A stretch of 64,000 nt of DNA from a bacterium. Lineage in GTDB: Bacteria > Methylomirabilota > Methylomirabilia > Methylomirabilales > 2-02-FULL-66-22. Under the pieces are notes generated by a model, which did no database searches, was not told the DNA's origin, and was given only the letters and a program-made list of their open reading frames with translations. Shown here in pieces: positions 31,227 to 40,684 of this stretch (the stretch's first letter is position 1; every line of letters starts with the position of its first letter). Made by a program: the position numbers and the translations under genes. Where the stretch lies: the NCBI GenBank assembly GCA_029580855.1, contig JAKPQH010000061.1, positions 1-64,000 on the forward strand. The letters run 5' to 3'.

Positions 31227-32606
31227 TCACCCCTCGAAGCCCGCGATATCCGCGAACGCCTCGCGCTCCAGATCGGCCTGGAACATGGCGCGGCCCTGCT
31301 CTCCGCGAAGACGCCGCACCTCGCGGAGGCCCATGGCCCCCAGGATCTCCAGGAGCTGATCCCGCCAGACCCCGGCCAGGTTGCACAGACGCTGGACACC
31401 CCAGGCCTGGTCGATTCGCGGCAGCGCGATCCGGGCCGTGCTGCGGTCGCGGCACTCCCCCTCCAGCCGGCCCTGCAAGGCCACGAGGGGCACAGTGTCC
31501 AGCGCCACCGCGTCCAGCCCGCACACGATGGCCTTGGCGACATCCGCCGCCGCGACGATCCCTCCGCTGCCCAGCAGCACCGCCTCCTCCCGGATCCCCT
31601 CTTTCACCAACGCCGCGTGGACGCGCCGGATCGCCCCGCCGACGAACCCGCCGGCGGCCCGCCCGTGGTAATCCGCGGTCAGGTGGAACAGCCGAACGCC
31701 GGACCGCGCCACGAGAAGCGGGTCGCGCTCCAGCGGAAGCCGGACGTAGACCGGTGTAACGGGGAAACGCCTCTTCAGCTCCCGGTAGGCGCCGTCGTCC
31801 CAGCCGTCCAGCTCCAGCAGCGCCGGCGCCTCCGCGAGCCGGGCGGTCGCCTCGATTTCCGCGGGCCGGACGAGGGGCGCCACGCCGGAACCACCAACCC
31901 CCAGCGCCAGCAGCCGCGAAAGCGGGAGGATGGCCAGCGTCTGGAGTCGGCCGGCCGCTTCCGCCAGGACGCGACACAGGGTCGGGTCCTCGGCGAGGAC
32001 GGGCGGCGCGTCGAAGAGCATCGGAATCGGCAGGCTGAAGGGTCGCGGCAGCGGGGCCGTGGGGATGCCGGCCGGATCGAAGGCCAGAACGCCGGGGCGT
32101 TCCCCGAGGTCCACCGCCGTCGAGATGAACTCGCGCCCGTGGATGCCGTCGCGCGTGGGCCGCACGATCTCCGACATGTCCGTCCACATGCCGTCCCAGC
32201 CCTCCCCGCCGAACGCGCCGCGGTAGCCGGCGCCCCGTACGGGGATCTGCCCGGTCGCGGCCTCTTGCACGACCGCGTCCACCTTGTCGGGCGTGAAGTA
32301 GGAGTCGCCAAGACCGAGCCGCTCGGGATTCGGGCAAACCCGGACCATGTCGGGATACTCGATGGTGCACCGGAGGCATCCGACGCACTGGGAAGGTCGC
32401 GGGGCGAAGCCGCCGACGGGTCCGGAGAACGTTCCGTAGACGCACGGCCGGCTGGTCACGACGGGCAGGTTGAAACGGGAGTGAAACAGCTCGTGCAGGA
32501 GCATCCGGGCGAGCCGCCAGCGGATCACCCGGACCCGGAAACGGTTGGGGCGACGGATCACGTCCGCGCACTTTTCGCAGGAGATGTGGTACCGGTGATA
32601 GCTCAT
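31227..32606 (-). CDS. Ferredoxin-like, degenerate glutamate-synthase paralogue
   Basis: A 459-residue protein. The N-terminal part has ISCEKC and CVGCLRCTIEYPDMVRVCP, a likely 4Fe-4S site with unusual spacing (Cys-x2-Cys-x2-Cys-x10-Cys-Pro). The rest follows the GltS barrel (LLGSGGIVAAADVAKAIVCGLDAVALDTVPLVALQG) but lacks the cysteine cluster and the GEGGYP and QGAKPG blocks of the neighbouring subunit, so it is probably not catalytic. It may pass electrons from ferredoxin to the FMN subunit. ATG 32606 is preferred to GTG 32630 because the promoter's start point lies between them. Confidence 0.75.
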   Translation of the reverse strand: MSYHRYHISCEKCADVIRRPNRFRVRVIRWRLARMLLHELFHSRFNLPVVTSRPCVYGTFSGPVGGFAPRPSQCVGCLRCTIEYPDMVRVCPNPERLGLGDSYFTPDKVDAVVQEAATGQIPVRGAGYRGAFGGEGWDGMWTDMSEIVRPTRDGIHGREFISTAVDLGERPGVLAFDPAGIPTAPLPRPFSLPIPMLFDAPPVLAEDPTLCRVLAEAAGRLQTLAILPLSRLLALGVGGSGVAPLVRPAEIEATARLAEAPALLELDGWDDGAYRELKRRFPVTPVYVRLPLERDPLLVARSGVRLFHLTADYHGRAAGGFVGGAIRRVHAALVKEGIREEAVLLGSGGIVAAADVAKAIVCGLDAVALDTVPLVALQGRLEGECRDRSTARIALPRIDQAWGVQRLCNLAGVWRDQLLEILGAMGLREVRRLRGEQGRAMFQADLEREAFADIAGFEG

Positions 32607-32618
32607 CGCTCGGCGGGG

Positions 32619-32646
32619 AGGATAGCACACCGGCGGCGCCCGTCAA
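32619..32646 (-). promoter_or_regulatory. Sigma-70-type promoter of the glutamate synthase operon
   Basis: On the minus strand TTGACG (32646-32641) and TATCCT (32624-32619) are separated by 16 bases. Initiation about seven bases further gives a 5' leader of only a few bases before ATG 32606, so translation may be nearly leaderless. Confidence 0.6.
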
Positions 32647-32672
32647 TTTCCGACGCGGTCCGACCGTGCGGC

Positions 32673-34451
32673 TCAGGCCAGTTGATACTGTAACCGATAC
32701 AACCGAGCGTAGAGCCCCTGGCGCGCCAGAAGGTCCGCGTGGGTCCCCTCCTCGCGGATCCGACCCTGGTGGATCACGAGGATCCGGTCGGCGAACTGGA
32801 TGGTGGATAGCCGGTGGGCGACGATGATGGCGGTCCGGTTCTCCAGCAGGACGCGGAGGGCCTCCTGGATCAGAATCTCCGTCTCGGTGTCAACCGAGCT
32901 GGTAGCCTCGTCCAGGATGAGGATACGCGGATCGAACGCCAGGGCGCGCGCGAAGGAGAGAAGCTGGCGTTCTCCCTGGGACAGCGTGGAGCCGCGCTCC
33001 TGCACCTCCTCGTCGTACCGGTGCGCGAGGCGGTCGATGAACCGGCTGGCGTGGACGCGGCGCGCGGCGGCCTGGATCTGCTCCGGCGCGATCCGCGGGC
33101 AGCCCAGGCTCACGTTCTCGCCGATCGTCCCGGAGAACAGAAACACATCCTGCAACACCAGGCCGAGGTGCCGGCGGAGCGCGGTCTTGTCCCACTCGCG
33201 GATGTCCAGGCCGTCCACCAGGATACGCCCGCGCTCCACATCGTAGAAGCGGCACAGCGCCGAGACGATGGAGGTCTTTCCGTGCCCGGTGGGACCCACC
33301 AGCGCGATCTTCTCGCCGGGCGCCACCCGGAACGAGATGCCGCGGATGACCGGCTCGCCGGGCACGTAGGACAGCCACACATCCTGGAACTCGATGGTGC
33401 CCGCGGGTGCCGAGGGTGTTCCGGGCCGGACGGGCGCCAGGACCCTCGCGGGCTCGTCCAGCAGACGGAAGATCCGCTCGCTGCTGGCCATGGCGGCCTG
33501 GAAGATGTTGTACTTCTCCGCCAGATCCCGGATGGGCTGGAACATCCGTTGAACGTACTGCAGAAAGGCCACCAACACGCCCGGGAGGAGCGTGTCGTCC
33601 AGGATCATCCGTCCCCCCTGCCAGAGGATGAGACCGACCGTGGCGGCGCTGCACACCTCCACCAGCGGAAAGAAGATGGCGTTGTAGCGGACGCTCCTGA
33701 GCAGGGCGTCGCGGTTCCGGCTGTTGATCTCCATGAACCGGTGGAGTGTCCGCCGTTCCTGCCCGAAGGCCTGGACGGTGGCCATTCCCGAGATGTGCTC
33801 GTTCAGGTAGCCGTTGAGCCGGGCCAGGATCTTCCGGCTTTCGCGATAGTTCTCCCGCGCCTTCCGGCGGTACAGGTTGGTGGCCCACACCATGGCGGGC
33901 AACAGGCCGATCCCGACCAGGCCCAGCCGCCAGTCGAGAAAAAACATCGCCCCGGCGATCCCGAGGAGCATCAGCGTGTCGCCCAGGAAGGCGACCACCC
34001 CGGAGCTGAACAACTCGTTCAGGTTCTCCACGTCGTTGATCACGCGGGTCATGAGGCGTCCCACCGGATTCCGGTCGAAAAAGGCCGGATCGTGGGTCGC
34101 GAGGTGGCCGAAGAGCCGGCGCCGCACGTCGTGCATCACACGCTGACCCACGTACTGGGTCGTGAAGGAGTGGCCGAAGTGCCCCAGAAACCCCAGGACC
34201 ACCGTGGCCACGTAGGCCAGGGCCGTGCGGTTCAGACCGGCGAGATCCTTGGCGGCGATGTGCCTGTCGATGGCCACCTTGACCAGGTACGGGCCGAGGA
34301 GCTGGGCGCCCGTGTACCCCGCCAGACACAGACACGCGACGCCGACCCAGGGCCAGTGTCCGCGGAGATATGCGAGCAGCCGCAGGACCAGGCGCGCGTC
34401 GTACGCCTTCCCCAGGATCTCGTCGTCGATGTGGACCTGCGACCCGTGCAT
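32673..34451 (-). CDS. ABC exporter half-transporter A
   Basis: A 592-residue type IV ABC protein. Six membrane helices (about 25-320) are followed by an ATPase with Walker A GPTGHGKTS, signature STLSQGERQ, Walker B ILILDEATSS and the H-loop VAHRLST. The signature has Gln in place of the usual second Gly of LSGGQ, common in one half of heterodimeric exporters. It begins two bases after its partner ends. The pair resembles MdlAB/LmrCD-type exporters of lipids or drugs; the substrate is not evident. Confidence 0.9.
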   Translation of the reverse strand: MHGSQVHIDDEILGKAYDARLVLRLLAYLRGHWPWVGVACLCLAGYTGAQLLGPYLVKVAIDRHIAAKDLAGLNRTALAYVATVVLGFLGHFGHSFTTQYVGQRVMHDVRRRLFGHLATHDPAFFDRNPVGRLMTRVINDVENLNELFSSGVVAFLGDTLMLLGIAGAMFFLDWRLGLVGIGLLPAMVWATNLYRRKARENYRESRKILARLNGYLNEHISGMATVQAFGQERRTLHRFMEINSRNRDALLRSVRYNAIFFPLVEVCSAATVGLILWQGGRMILDDTLLPGVLVAFLQYVQRMFQPIRDLAEKYNIFQAAMASSERIFRLLDEPARVLAPVRPGTPSAPAGTIEFQDVWLSYVPGEPVIRGISFRVAPGEKIALVGPTGHGKTSIVSALCRFYDVERGRILVDGLDIREWDKTALRRHLGLVLQDVFLFSGTIGENVSLGCPRIAPEQIQAAARRVHASRFIDRLAHRYDEEVQERGSTLSQGERQLLSFARALAFDPRILILDEATSSVDTETEILIQEALRVLLENRTAIIVAHRLSTIQFADRILVIHQGRIREEGTHADLLARQGLYARLYRLQYQLA

Positions 34452-34453
34452 CC

Positions 34454-36325
34454 TCAGCCGTTCTCCTTGGCGGCCAGGGCGTCCAATTCGCTCGCCACCA
34501 GCTGGCGCTGGTACAGGCGGTGGTAGCGGCCCTCCTGTGCCAGCAGCTCCTGGTGGGTCCCCTGCTCGACGATGGCGCCGTCGTGGAGATACACGATCCG
34601 GTCCGCGTCCTTCACCGTCGAGATCCGGTGCGAGATGACGATCGTCGTCCGTCCGATCCGCGCCGCGCGCAGATCGTGTAGGATACTCTCCTCGGTCTGC
34701 ACGTCCACGCTGGAGAAGGCGTCGTCCAGGATCAGGATCGGCGGGTCTGCCACCAGCGCCCGGGCCAGCGCCGTGCGCTGCTTCTGCCCCCCCGAGAGGC
34801 GGACGCCCCGCTCCCCCAAAAGCGTGTCGAAGCGGTCGGCGAATTCCTGGACGCTGGGCAGGAGCGCCGCGATGCGGGCCGCCTCCTCCATGTCCTGCAC
34901 GGTGGCGTCCGGTCTGCCGAACAGGATGTTTTCGCGGATCGTCTCGGAAAAGAGGAAGATGTCCTGCGAGACCAAGCCGATGGAGGCGCGCAGCCGCGAC
35001 AGCGGGACGGCCCGGATGTCCCGCCCGTCCAGGAAAAGGCTCCCCTCGGGCGCCTCGAAGAGGCGCGCGATCAGATGCACCAGCGTGCTCTTCCCCGCCC
35101 CCACCTCGCCAACGACGGCCAGACAGCTTCCCGCAGAAACCTTCAGATCAATACCGCGGAGAATCCAGGGCGTGTCCGGATCGTACCGGAACGAGAGGTT
35201 CCGAAACTCGATGGCGCCGCGGAGGCGCCGCGGCAATCCATCCTCGGGTGTGAGGTACGCCGGCGCCGGCGGCGACTCCAGAATCTCCACCAGCCGGGTC
35301 AGGGCGGCGGAGCCCCGCTGGTACAGGTTCACGACGTAGCCGATGGCCATGACCGGCCACGTCAGCATGGCCAGATAGCCGTTGAACTGGACGAACTGGC
35401 CGATCGTCAGCGTCCCGAGCAGGACACGCCGGCCCCCCAGCCAGAGGACGACCGCCGCCGCCAGCCCCGAGAACACCGCCATCAGGGGCCAGAGGACCCC
35501 GCTCAGGCGTGCGGTCACCAGGTTCCTGCGCATGTACTCGGCGCTCAGCTCTTCGAAGCGGGCCTGACGTGTCGCCTCTTGGCCGTGGACCTGGATGACC
35601 CGGATTCCCGCCAGGCTCTCCTGCACGAAGATGCTGAGCCGCCCGAGGAACTGCTGGACATCGCGATAGGCCCGATGGATCCGGTTGCCGAACCCCAGCA
35701 CCAGCGCGGTGATGCCCGGCAACACCAGAAGCGACCACAGCGTCAGCCATGGATCGATGTCGATCATCAGGGGCAGGGCTGCCAGGATCAGGACCGCCCC
35801 GTCCAGCGCCGCCACGGCCCCGATGCCGAGCATCTCGCGGACCGAGGCCAGGTCGTTGGTCAGACGGGACATCAGGTCGCCGGTCTTCATGCGCTGGAAG
35901 TAGGCCAGCGGCAGCCGCTGCAGGTGCGCGAAGAGCTGATTCCGGAGATCCCATTCGATGTGGCGCGAAAAGCCAAAGACGTTGGTCCGCCAGAAATAGC
36001 GGAACACCCCCTGGCCGGCGGCGGCCAAGACGATCAGGCCGGGAAAGACGAGCAGGTCCCAGCGGCGGCTCGCCCCCCGAGAGAGGTTGTCGATCGCCAG
36101 ACGCGTGAACCACGGAATGAGCAGGTGCATGACATCGGTGGCGAGCAGAGCCAGGATGCCGTAGAGGAGAAATCGGCGATGCCGGTGAAGGATTGGGCGA
36201 ACGTGTCGGAAGAGCCTGCCGATGGGATGCCTCGCACGATGAAGGGTTGGCGGTACCGCTGGGCCGCACCGTGATTGTGCAACGGGAGTGAGGACTTTGC
36301 AAGGAGAGACGTGCCCATCCGCCAC
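34454..36325 (-). CDS. ABC exporter half-transporter B
   Basis: A 623-residue partner of the adjacent ABC gene, transcribed first. The membrane domain starts near residue 50 (FLLYGILALLATDVMHLLIPWF); the ATPase has Walker A GEVGAGKST, canonical signature RLSGGQKQR and Walker B ILILDDAFSS, where Asp replaces the catalytic Glu. So each half lacks a different consensus element, the pattern of an asymmetric heterodimer with one working ATP site. The start is GTG 36325; there is no clear ribosome site, and the first 40 residues may not all be translated. Confidence 0.88.
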   Translation of the reverse strand: MADGHVSPCKVLTPVAQSRCGPAVPPTLHRARHPIGRLFRHVRPILHRHRRFLLYGILALLATDVMHLLIPWFTRLAIDNLSRGASRRWDLLVFPGLIVLAAAGQGVFRYFWRTNVFGFSRHIEWDLRNQLFAHLQRLPLAYFQRMKTGDLMSRLTNDLASVREMLGIGAVAALDGAVLILAALPLMIDIDPWLTLWSLLVLPGITALVLGFGNRIHRAYRDVQQFLGRLSIFVQESLAGIRVIQVHGQEATRQARFEELSAEYMRRNLVTARLSGVLWPLMAVFSGLAAAVVLWLGGRRVLLGTLTIGQFVQFNGYLAMLTWPVMAIGYVVNLYQRGSAALTRLVEILESPPAPAYLTPEDGLPRRLRGAIEFRNLSFRYDPDTPWILRGIDLKVSAGSCLAVVGEVGAGKSTLVHLIARLFEAPEGSLFLDGRDIRAVPLSRLRASIGLVSQDIFLFSETIRENILFGRPDATVQDMEEAARIAALLPSVQEFADRFDTLLGERGVRLSGGQKQRTALARALVADPPILILDDAFSSVDVQTEESILHDLRAARIGRTTIVISHRISTVKDADRIVYLHDGAIVEQGTHQELLAQEGRYHRLYQRQLVASELDALAAKENG

Positions 36326-36337
36326 CCGATCGCTGCG

Positions 36338-37477
36338 CTAGTGGATGGCGAAGGCGAGCCCCAGACCATACGTCAGCGTCCCGGCGATGACGGCGACCAG
36401 GGTCATCTCCAGACCGCTGATCCACCAGGGGCGGGTGGTCACCAGGCTCTTGGCAAGCCCCACGCCGAAATGGGCCAGGATGCTCAGGACCGCCGCCCAG
36501 ACGACGGCGGGTGTCCCCCAGATGAAGAAGAAGGGAATGACGGGGATGACGCCCCCCACGGCCGTGGAGGCGGTGGCGGACAGACAGGCCCTCCAGGGAT
36601 TGGGAAACGTCCTCTCCGACAAGCCGAGCTCTTCTTGGACCAAGGTCTTCAGGAAGTGATCGGGTCGCTCGCGGATCCGCGCCACCACGGTCCGGGACTC
36701 CTCCTCGGTGAACCCCTTCAACTGGTAGAACAGCTCCAACTCCTCCCGCTCCTCTTCGGGATTCTGCTCGATCTCGGCCTGCTCCCGGGCGATCTCTCCT
36801 TCGTAGACTTCCCGCTGCGACTTGGCGGCCAGGTAGGCGCTGGATCCCATGGACAGCGCGCTGGCCAGCGTCCCGGCCAGGCCCGTGATGAGGACGATCT
36901 CGCTCCCACCCGTATAGCCCGCCATCCCCGACACGATGCCGAAGACGGCGCCCAGGCCGTCGTTGATCCCGTAGATCGCGTCGCCCACCCACCCCGCGCC
37001 GTGGACGTGACGCTCTTTTTTCAGGATCAGCTCCAGAGCCGTCCGCGGACTCTGCGGACCGGCCAGCACCCGGAGCATCCGCGCATGATCTCCATCGTCG
37101 GCGGAGACCTCCTCCAGGATGGCCCGGCTCGCCGAATCCATGGAGGCCGCGACGCCCTTTTCCGCGGCCAGACCGCGCGCCTCCATGGCTTCCAGCTTTC
37201 GGTACACGACCTCGGGGCTGGCCAGGTCCAGCGTGAGGCCGAAGCGGGGCCGGATGCCGGCCGCGTCGGGGACGGTGCCGCCCAGCTCTCGAATGCGCTC
37301 CGCCCACCGTGCCGCGTGCTGCTCCTCCGCCCGGATCAGCTTCTGCAAGACGCCGCGCCGGCGTGGATCCTTCTCCTGCTGGGCGAGCAGGCGGTAGGTC
37401 GCCGCCGCTTCCATCTCGTGCCGCCAGCTCTGCCGCAGTGCCCGGAGAACCCGGGGTTGCGCTGATGCGTGGGCCAT
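36338..37477 (-). CDS. Ferritin-like/VIT1 fusion metal exporter (MbfA type)
   Basis: A 379-residue protein. The N-terminal ferritin-like domain carries HEMEAAATYRLLAQQE and RAEEQHAARWAERI (Glu and ExxH diiron ligands), and a second helix pair with GDHARML. The C-terminal VIT1/CCC1 membrane domain has INDGLGAVFGIVSG, GLAGTLASALSMGSSAYLA and a final helix pair. MbfA homologues export iron or manganese and protect against peroxide. A strong GGGAGG site precedes ATG 37477. Confidence 0.88.
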   Translation of the reverse strand: MAHASAQPRVLRALRQSWRHEMEAAATYRLLAQQEKDPRRRGVLQKLIRAEEQHAARWAERIRELGGTVPDAAGIRPRFGLTLDLASPEVVYRKLEAMEARGLAAEKGVAASMDSASRAILEEVSADDGDHARMLRVLAGPQSPRTALELILKKERHVHGAGWVGDAIYGINDGLGAVFGIVSGMAGYTGGSEIVLITGLAGTLASALSMGSSAYLAAKSQREVYEGEIAREQAEIEQNPEEEREELELFYQLKGFTEEESRTVVARIRERPDHFLKTLVQEELGLSERTFPNPWRACLSATASTAVGGVIPVIPFFFIWGTPAVVWAAVLSILAHFGVGLAKSLVTTRPWWISGLEMTLVAVIAGTLTYGLGLAFAIH

Positions 37478-37517
37478 CGGTCTCCCTCCCGCGGAACACC
37501 CGCCGCCCTTCTTGCAT

Positions 37518-37523
37518 AGTATA
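37518..37523 (-). promoter_or_regulatory. Candidate -10 element for mbfA-like gene
   Basis: On the minus strand TATACT lies about 40 bases before the start codon. No -35 element is recognisable at 16-18 bases, so an activator or extended context would be needed. The other 230 bases of this gap show nothing further. Confidence 0.3.
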
Positions 37524-37751
37524 CCCGTCGAAGGCGATCGGGTGTATGGGAGAAGCGCGGCGGGGATCGCGGCGCGCCACCCGCCGGCGGAAGGGAGGAC
37601 ATCGCGATCGAAGGAGGGGGTGCGGCGGGGGCCGGGCGGTATCCGGACCGTGCCCGGCCCGCGGCGAGCCCGCGGAACCCGCCGCGGAACACGGGCACTC
37701 GTGGAGGTCAAACCGCAACGGCGGGAGCCGGGTGGAATCCGATGACGCCGC

Positions 37752-39026
37752 TCAGGTCCCGACCGTCTCGCCGTCGGCCACCGTCTTCAGGCCGTGGCGG
37801 CTCAGGTCCGCGCCCGGACCGATGATACAATTCCTTCCGATGCGAAGCCCGGCCGGGATGACGGCGCCCTTGCCGATGACGCTGATCCCGCAGTCGAGAT
37901 GCGCGGGGAAATCGTGGTTGGCGGTGGTGCCGGTCCCCGCGCCGACGGCCGCGCCGTCGCCCAGTCGGCAGTGCTTGTCGATGATCGAGTACGTGACCTG
38001 GCACCCGCCGCCGACGACCGTGTTCTGCATGACGATGGAATCGCGAACGACGGCGCCCCGCTTCACGACGACCCCCGGGAACAGGACGCTTTGTGCGACC
38101 TCACCCTCGATGACGCATCCTCTGCCGACGAGCGAGTTGACGACGGATGCCTTGTTCCCCAGCCGCGTCGGCGACCGCTCCCCGGTGGGCCCCACGTCCG
38201 GCGCCGTGCGAATCTCCCAGCCGCGCAAGTCCAGACCGGAGCCGGGGTCGAGGCAGTCCATGTTGGCCTCGTGGTAGGACTTGATCGTCCCCACATCCCG
38301 CCAGTACCCGCGGAACGGATAGCACAGCATCTGTCGGCGCCCGAGCATCCCCGGGATGACGTCCTTGCCGAAATCGTAGCCCTTCTTGGCCCCCACGACC
38401 GCCTGGAGTTCTTCCAGCAGGGCGGCGAAGTTGAAGACGTAGACCCCCATGGAGGCGAGGTTGCTCTTGGCGTTCTTGACCTTCTCCTGGAACTCGGTGA
38501 TCCAGCCGTCCTCGTTCGCCACCATCACGCCGAACCGCTGCGTCTCCTCCCAGGGCACGGCCATGGCCGCGATCGTCAGGTCCGCGCGCCGGGATTCGTG
38601 GGCGGCGATCATCTGCTCGTAGTCCATCCGGTAGATATGGTCGCCCGAGAGGATGAGGACCTTGTCGGGCTGGCGATCCGCCATAAAGGCCAGGTTCTGG
38701 TAGATCGCATCCGCGGTCCCTTTGTACCAGTCCGAATCCGCTTTGCCGGTGTGGGGCGGAAGGATCCTCACGCCGCGCTGCCGCCCGACGAGATCCCAGG
38801 GTTCCCCGTTGCGGACGTGGTCCATCAGGGAGAGCGGCCGGTACTGCGTGAGCAGCCCGACAAGCTCCAACCCGGAGTGCATGACGCTGGAGAGCGTGAA
38901 GTCGATGATCCGGAAACCGCCGCCGAAGGGCACCGCGGGCTTGGCGCGCTCCGACGCGAGAATGTTCAGCCGGCTGCCCACGCCGCCGGCCAGCAGCATC
39001 ACCAGGGTGTCCCGCGCCGGTCTCAT
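37752..39026 (-). CDS. glgC: Glucose-1-phosphate adenylyltransferase
   Basis: Makes ADP-glucose for glycogen synthesis. The 424-residue protein has LAGGVGSRLNIL (pyrophosphate loop), AKPAVPFGGGFRIIDF, WYKGTADAIYQN, SGDHIYRMDY with the catalytic Asp, and a C-terminal left-handed beta-helix with hexapeptide repeats. Its start overlaps the preceding paralogue by ATGA, so the two are translated together. All the residues needed for catalysis that I can check are present. Confidence 0.93.
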   Translation of the reverse strand: MRPARDTLVMLLAGGVGSRLNILASERAKPAVPFGGGFRIIDFTLSSVMHSGLELVGLLTQYRPLSLMDHVRNGEPWDLVGRQRGVRILPPHTGKADSDWYKGTADAIYQNLAFMADRQPDKVLILSGDHIYRMDYEQMIAAHESRRADLTIAAMAVPWEETQRFGVMVANEDGWITEFQEKVKNAKSNLASMGVYVFNFAALLEELQAVVGAKKGYDFGKDVIPGMLGRRQMLCYPFRGYWRDVGTIKSYHEANMDCLDPGSGLDLRGWEIRTAPDVGPTGERSPTRLGNKASVVNSLVGRGCVIEGEVAQSVLFPGVVVKRGAVVRDSIVMQNTVVGGGCQVTYSIIDKHCRLGDGAAVGAGTGTTANHDFPAHLDCGISVIGKGAVIPAGLRIGRNCIIGPGADLSRHGLKTVADGETVGT

Positions 39027-40285
39027 GTGCTCACCACGCTTCCCGAAGCGATCTCGGTCCGGGCGAAATTCGCTTCGCGCATGTCCGGATAGACGATGCA
39101 GCCGCGACCCATCCGGAGACCTTCGGGGATCCGGGCCCCCTTGCCGATGACCGTCACGCCGCTGGACAGCGTGTGGGGATGCTGCCGGTTGGGGACGGCC
39201 TCGCCGCAGCCGATGCGGGCCTCTCTGCCCACCCGGACATCCTTGTCCAGAATGGCGCGGTCCACGACGGCCCCCCCGGCTATCCTGCAGCGGTGCATGA
39301 CCACCGAGTCACGGACGATGGCCCCGCGTTCGATGACGACCCCCGGAGAGATGATGCTGCGATCCACCGCGCCTTCCACCACCGTGTCGCAGCACACCAG
39401 CGACGAGGTCACCCGGGCCGTGGGCCGGAACAGCGCCGGGGTCGGATCGCCCAGCGTCTCCGGATGCGTGTTGGTCCGAACGCCCCACGCCGAAAGATCG
39501 GGGGCCCCGTCGTTCAGGATGTCCATATTGGTGGCATAGTACGTGTCCAGTGTGCGCGCGTATTGCCAGTAGCCGTCGAAGACCCAGCCGAAGACCCGCG
39601 CCTTCTCCTCGATCATCCCCGGGATGATCTCGGAGTAGATCTGGAAGGTTTGGCCGTCGCGGGCGTTCTGTTTCAGGCGCTCCACAAGGCACCCCGTGTT
39701 GAAGACATACACCGTGAGCGAGGCCAGGTCTCCCTCGGGGCGGCTGACTTTCTCCTGGTACACCGTCACCCGCCGCGACGCGTCCAGCACCGCCGTCCCG
39801 TATAGGTGAGCCTCCTCGCGCGGCACCCGCTTGAAGGCGATGGTGAGATCCGCCCCGCTGGCGGCGTGCTGCTGGAGCATGGGCCGGTAGTCCATGGCGT
39901 ACACATGGTCCGCGGACGCCACCACCACCCTCTCGGGCGCGTACCGTTCGATAAAGGCGAGATTCTGGTAGAGCGCATCCGCGGTTCCCTTGTACCAATC
40001 CGAGTCCTCGGCGCCCTTGAACGGGCTCAGAACGCGGAGCGCCCGCGAACGGCCCACGTAATCCCAGGGCTCGCCGTTGAGCAGGTGGGTGTTGAGCGAG
40101 TGCGGGCGATATTGGGAAAGGACGCCGACGACATCGACGCCGGCCCGCATCATATTGGAGAGGACAAAGTCGATGATGCGGTACATGCCCCACATCGGCA
40201 GCGCGCTCTTGGGCCGCTTGGCTGTCAGCACCAAGAGCTCGTCGACCCGGCCCCCCGCCAGAACCATCCCGATGATCTTTGCCAT
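39023..40285 (-). CDS. GlgC paralogue with degenerate catalytic loop (GlgD-like)
   Basis: A 420-residue homologue of GlgC. It keeps WYKGTADALYQN, SADHVYAMDY and the beta-helix, but the pyrophosphate loop reads VLAGGRVDELLVLT instead of the usual GGGxGTRLxPLT, losing the conserved Arg, and KSALPMWG replaces KPAVPFGG. This matches the situation of Bacillus GlgD, a regulatory subunit of the GlgC/GlgD enzyme. It is transcribed first. It could be an active sugar nucleotidyltransferase of altered specificity, but loss of the loop argues against that. Confidence 0.85.
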   Translation of the reverse strand: MAKIIGMVLAGGRVDELLVLTAKRPKSALPMWGMYRIIDFVLSNMMRAGVDVVGVLSQYRPHSLNTHLLNGEPWDYVGRSRALRVLSPFKGAEDSDWYKGTADALYQNLAFIERYAPERVVVASADHVYAMDYRPMLQQHAASGADLTIAFKRVPREEAHLYGTAVLDASRRVTVYQEKVSRPEGDLASLTVYVFNTGCLVERLKQNARDGQTFQIYSEIIPGMIEEKARVFGWVFDGYWQYARTLDTYYATNMDILNDGAPDLSAWGVRTNTHPETLGDPTPALFRPTARVTSSLVCCDTVVEGAVDRSIISPGVVIERGAIVRDSVVMHRCRIAGGAVVDRAILDKDVRVGREARIGCGEAVPNRQHPHTLSSGVTVIGKGARIPEGLRMGRGCIVYPDMREANFARTEIASGSVVST

Positions 40286-40684
40286 ATCCCGATCTCGCTG
40301 GACCGATGAACCGCCGCGTCGCGCGGCGAGCCGAACCCACGAGCCCGGGCTGGCCGGCCCCACGGCACCGACCCCGCCCCCTCGGGACCGCCGCACGGCG
40401 GCCTGACGCCGCCCGACGCCGCCATGTCGCCTCCAATTTCCCTCAGTCGCCGCACGGGTGTCAAGCGGAAAGCGGACGCCGGTGCCGCCGGTGCACGCGG
40501 GGTCCGGTCCGGCATTTCGCATTGACACGCGGGGTCGGCTTCGATAGTCTTCAGTGACATGCCCCGTGCCGCACCGGGAACGCGCCGTCGCTCGGATCCC
40601 GTGACCCGCCGCGCCGTGCGTACCCCGCGTGCGCCTCGCGCCCGGCCTTCGGGCGGCGGTGGTTGTGTGGGGATCGTGTGGACT
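40286..40684. other. Divergent intergenic region
   Basis: Nearly 400 bases between the glgD-like gene and the plus-strand cyclic-nucleotide-binding gene. A promoter at 40522-40550 serves the plus strand. No gene is supported in the rest; an in-frame 42-codon extension of the downstream gene (ATG 40559) is rich in Arg and Pro and is probably untranslated leader. Confidence 0.5.
40522..40550 (+). promoter_or_regulatory. Sigma-70-type promoter
   Basis: TTGACA (40522-40527) and TAGTCT (40545-40550) with a 17-base spacer. The leader to ATG 40685 would be about 130 bases. Confidence 0.55.

Noticed and set aside
40559-40684. Longer start for the cyclic-nucleotide-binding protein at ATG 40559
   Set aside because: The extra 42 residues are Arg/Pro-rich, precede the domain and start only nine bases after the promoter's -10, with no ribosome site.
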